Positions 22,529 through 23,599 of a DNA stretch of 23,599 nucleotides are shown here, piece after piece. Both the position numbers and the translations under genes were made by a program. Each line of letters starts with the position of its first letter. Position 1 is the stretch's first letter. The notes under the pieces are model-generated. The model had not been told where the DNA came from. It did no database searches and saw nothing but the letters and a program-made list of their open reading frames with translations. Origin of the DNA: Rickettsiales bacterium (lineage in GTDB: Bacteria; Pseudomonadota; Alphaproteobacteria; Rs-D84). The DNA lies in assembly GCA_031273075.1 (NCBI GenBank), contig JAISSM010000046.1:1-23599 (forward strand), written 5' to 3'.

Positions 22529-22574
22529 CTCCCCCTCGGCGCCGGAGGCGCCACTCCCCCTCAAGGAGGGGGAG
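22529..22574 (-). repeat. Alternating GAGGGGGAG palindromes in the leader of paralogue B
   Basis: On the plus strand CTCCCCCTC occurs at 22529-22537 and 22554-22562, and its complement GAGGGGGAG at 22566-22574. A GGCGCC-GGA-GGCGCC hairpin (22538-22552) sits between. In the minus-strand transcript one CTCCCCCTC can pair with either of two GAGGGGGAG copies, giving two exclusive folds between RNA copy B and the start of the secreted-protein gene. A further hairpin, GACGTCG/CGACGTC, lies at 22645-22667. Confidence 0.5.
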
Positions 22575-22677
22575 ACAATAGACCGCCCCGGCGCTCTGCC
22601 GTACCCGCTATTTGCGCCGTTGGCGGGAGCAACGGTGGAAAACAGACGTCGGCTCAAAATCGACGTCCGCGCAAATG

Positions 22678-22699
22678 AAAAACCGCCAGTGAATGGCGG
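22678..22699 (-). terminator. Intrinsic terminator of RNA copy B
   Basis: Stem CCGCCA/TGGCGG (22683-22688 with 22694-22699), 5-nt loop, then five U on the minus strand. The stem is the same as in copy A while the loop differs (GTGAA versus GGGAA on the plus strand), consistent with selection on the helix. Confidence 0.7.
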
Positions 22700-22907
22700 T
22701 CGGGGAGTTGAAAAATCACTGAAAAGAATGATCCCGCCGGCTTTCGACATATGGCCGACGGCTCCCCGACCAGGTCGGAGAGTCATGACAAAAATAAAAG
22801 GCGCAATGCGCCCCGATTTTTTTGTCAGGCGGATCAATACGCGATTTATTCGCGCATCGCTTTTCAGAAGGCTTTTCAAGGCCCCGAAGCCACATCCCTG
22901 TGGATTC
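22678..22907 (-). ncRNA. Structured RNA element, copy B (upstream of paralogue B)
   Basis: About 230 nt on the minus strand, organised as in copy A: 5' CCACA-GGGA-TGTGG hairpin and CTTCGGGGCC; central GGCGC/GCGCC hairpin (22800-22812) embedded in an A-tract/T-tract stem (TGACA 22786-22790 with TGTCA 22823-22827); three-way junction closed by strands 22762-22771 and 22698-22707 with an 8-bp arm CCGTCGGC/GCCGGCGG and the 12-nt loop; then a terminator. The promoter is weaker than in A and C: TTGCTT (22938-22943) is present but a TATAAT at the right spacing is missing. Unlike copy A, about 180 nt of hairpin-rich sequence separates it from the secreted-protein gene. Confidence 0.62.
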
Positions 22908-22951
22908 ATCGTCAAGCGTAATAAATATAAAAGGGAAAAGCAAGGGGAAGT

Positions 22952-22979
22952 TAGCAGGTAGCAAGTAGCAAATAATGAT
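22952..22979. repeat. Heptamer array upstream of RNA copy B
   Basis: Four 7-nt units: TAGCAGG, TAGCAAG, TAGCAAA, TAATGAT. It matches the array beside copy A in sequence, phase and position, but with one unit fewer. Confidence 0.6.
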
Positions 22980-22982
22980 TGG

Positions 22983-23068
22983 ATTGCCACGCAAAACTTC
23001 GTTTTGCTCGCAATGACGAGTTGTCATTGTTTGCTTCGCAAACAAGGTGTGTTTCATAGAAACACACC
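22983..23068. repeat. Cluster of perfect short hairpins, REP-like palindrome
   Basis: Four adjacent inverted repeats: GCAAAAC-TTC-GTTTTGC (22991-23007) inside ATTGC/GCAAT (22983-22987, 23010-23014); CAATGAC/GTCATTG (23011-23029); TTGTTTGC/GCAAACAA (23027-23045), sharing 3 nt with the previous one; GGTGTGTTTC/GAAACACACC (23046-23068). The ATTGCCACG and TCGCAATGACG ends are similar to a palindromic element I recall from many bacterial genomes. No coding signal. Lies in the 630-bp intergenic region between paralogue B and rho. Confidence 0.65.
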
Positions 23069-23085
23069 CCGCCAACAAAACTTTT

Positions 23086-23113
23086 GACTGTATACTGTTG
23101 ACTGTTGACTAAA
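23086..23113. repeat. Second heptamer array (GACTGTT type)
   Basis: Units GACTGTA, TACTGTT, GACTGTT, GACTAAA in strict 7-nt phase, immediately beside the rho terminator. The unit sequence differs from the TAGCAnn arrays but the period is the same. Confidence 0.5.
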
Positions 23114-23136
23114 AAATCCCCTTTCGGGGATTTTTA
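23111..23136 (-). terminator. Intrinsic terminator of rho
   Basis: A 10-bp stem AAAAATCCCC/GGGGATTTTT (23112-23121 with 23126-23135) with a 4-nt loop; A-tract and T-tract make it symmetrical, so it could act in both directions. It overlaps the rho TAA stop codon. Confidence 0.75.
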
Positions 23137-23599
23137 TCCGTTCATTGCTGTGAAGAAGTCCGTGTTCGTTTTCGTCGTTCTAAGTTTGTCCAATAAGAAC
23201 TCCATGGCCTCCAACGTTTGCATCGGGTTCAAGACGCGGCGCAGCACCCACATTTTCTGCAATGTTTCCTTTCCGACCAAGAGTTCTTCCTTTCTTGTTC
23301 CGCTTCGGTTGATGTCGATCGCCGGATAGACGCGTTTGTCCGAAAGTTTTCTGTCCAAAATAATTTCGCTGTTGCCCGTGCCCTTGAACTCCTCAAATAT
23401 AATATCGTCCATTTTGGACCCCGTTTCGATCAGCGCCGTCGCAATGATAGAAAGCGACCCGCCTTCCTCTATATTCCTTGCCGCGCCGAAAAACCGTTTC
23501 GGTCTTTGCAGGGCCTGGGCGTCCACGCCGCCCGTCAGGACCTTGCCGCTTGACGGCATCATCGTATTGTATGCGCGTGCAAGTCTTGTGATCGAGTCC
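23134..23599 (-). CDS. rho: Transcription termination factor Rho, C-terminal part (window edge)
   Basis: The reading frame is open to the window edge, so the N-terminal RNA-binding domain and P-loop lie outside. The visible 155 or so residues contain DSITRLARAYN, the Q/R-loop region GGVDAQALQRPKRFFGAARN, SLSIIATALIETGSKMDD, EEFKGTGNSEIILDR and SGTRKEELLV, all hallmark segments of the RecA-like motor domain. The C-terminus (KTNTDFFTAMNG) is typical. Rho is the RNA helicase responsible for factor-dependent termination; its own gene ends at an intrinsic terminator. Confidence 0.97.
   Translation of the reverse strand, partial: DSITRLARAYNTMMPSSGKVLTGGVDAQALQRPKRFFGAARNIEEGGSLSIIATALIETGSKMDDIIFEEFKGTGNSEIILDRKLSDKRVYPAIDINRSGTRKEELLVGKETLQKMWVLRRVLNPMQTLEAMEFLLDKLRTTKTNTDFFTAMNG

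Noticed and set aside
22502..22990. In-frame extension of paralogue B upstream to 22990
   Set aside because: Crosses the RNA element, its terminator and hairpin repeats; the signal peptide begins at the ATG at 22501.

Overview
The window looks like a stretch of a Gram-negative chromosome, most likely from an uncultured, host-associated (gut-type) alphaproteobacterium. Support: a comEC without a C-terminal metallo-beta-lactamase domain, lpxD and tol genes implying a lipopolysaccharide outer membrane, fabF/rbfA/lepA/ftsY/rho housekeeping genes, unusually short versions of TolQ, TolA, GrpE and TPI, and a large autotransporter. The taxonomic call is inference from gene style, not from a marker search.

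Layout. 1-3820 (+): 3' part of comEC, then dacF-like D,D-carboxypeptidase with SPOR domain, recR, and a small trigger-factor-like PPIase lipoprotein. 3817-5383 (-): fabF and rbfA. 5428-6490: a Cys-rich secreted protein preceded by a structured RNA element (copy A), divergent from lepA. 6571-9353 (+): lepA coupled to a catalytically dead tyrosine-recombinase-like gene. 9385-9711 (+): a free-standing copy (C) of the same RNA element with its own promoter and terminator. 9679-10957 (-): asparaginase and tRNA-Leu(UAA). 11035-11499 (+): GNAT acetyltransferase. 11506-14388 (-): tightly overlapping six-gene operon tpiA-grpE-ybgC-tolQ-tolR-tolA, with no tolB/pal following. 14460-16706 (+): ppiD-like chaperone and ftsY. 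16761-20282 (+): ankyrin-containing autotransporter. 20319-21765 (+): lpxD-rimI. 21758-23113 (-): a second Cys-rich secreted paralogue with RNA copy B, followed by palindromic repeats. 23134-end (-): 3' part of rho.

Envelope biogenesis dominates: LpxD (lipid A), FabF (acyl chains), DacF (peptidoglycan trimming), Tol proteins (outer-membrane constriction), PpiD and FtsY (protein export), plus three surface or secreted proteins.

The most interesting object is the RNA element. Three copies (minus 6182-6412, plus 9420-9711, minus 22678-22907) share a promoter-proximal hairpin module, a central hairpin with a U-rich tract, and a roughly 78-nt three-way-junction module whose first arm shows compensatory base changes between copies. 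Two copies end in an intrinsic terminator directly upstream of paralogous Cys-rich secreted-protein genes; the third stands alone. I do not recognise it as a known RNA family. It could be a leader attenuator, a dispersed sRNA family, or part of a mobile cassette. Short start-proximal promoters, giving leaderless or near-leaderless mRNAs, are a second recurring theme.
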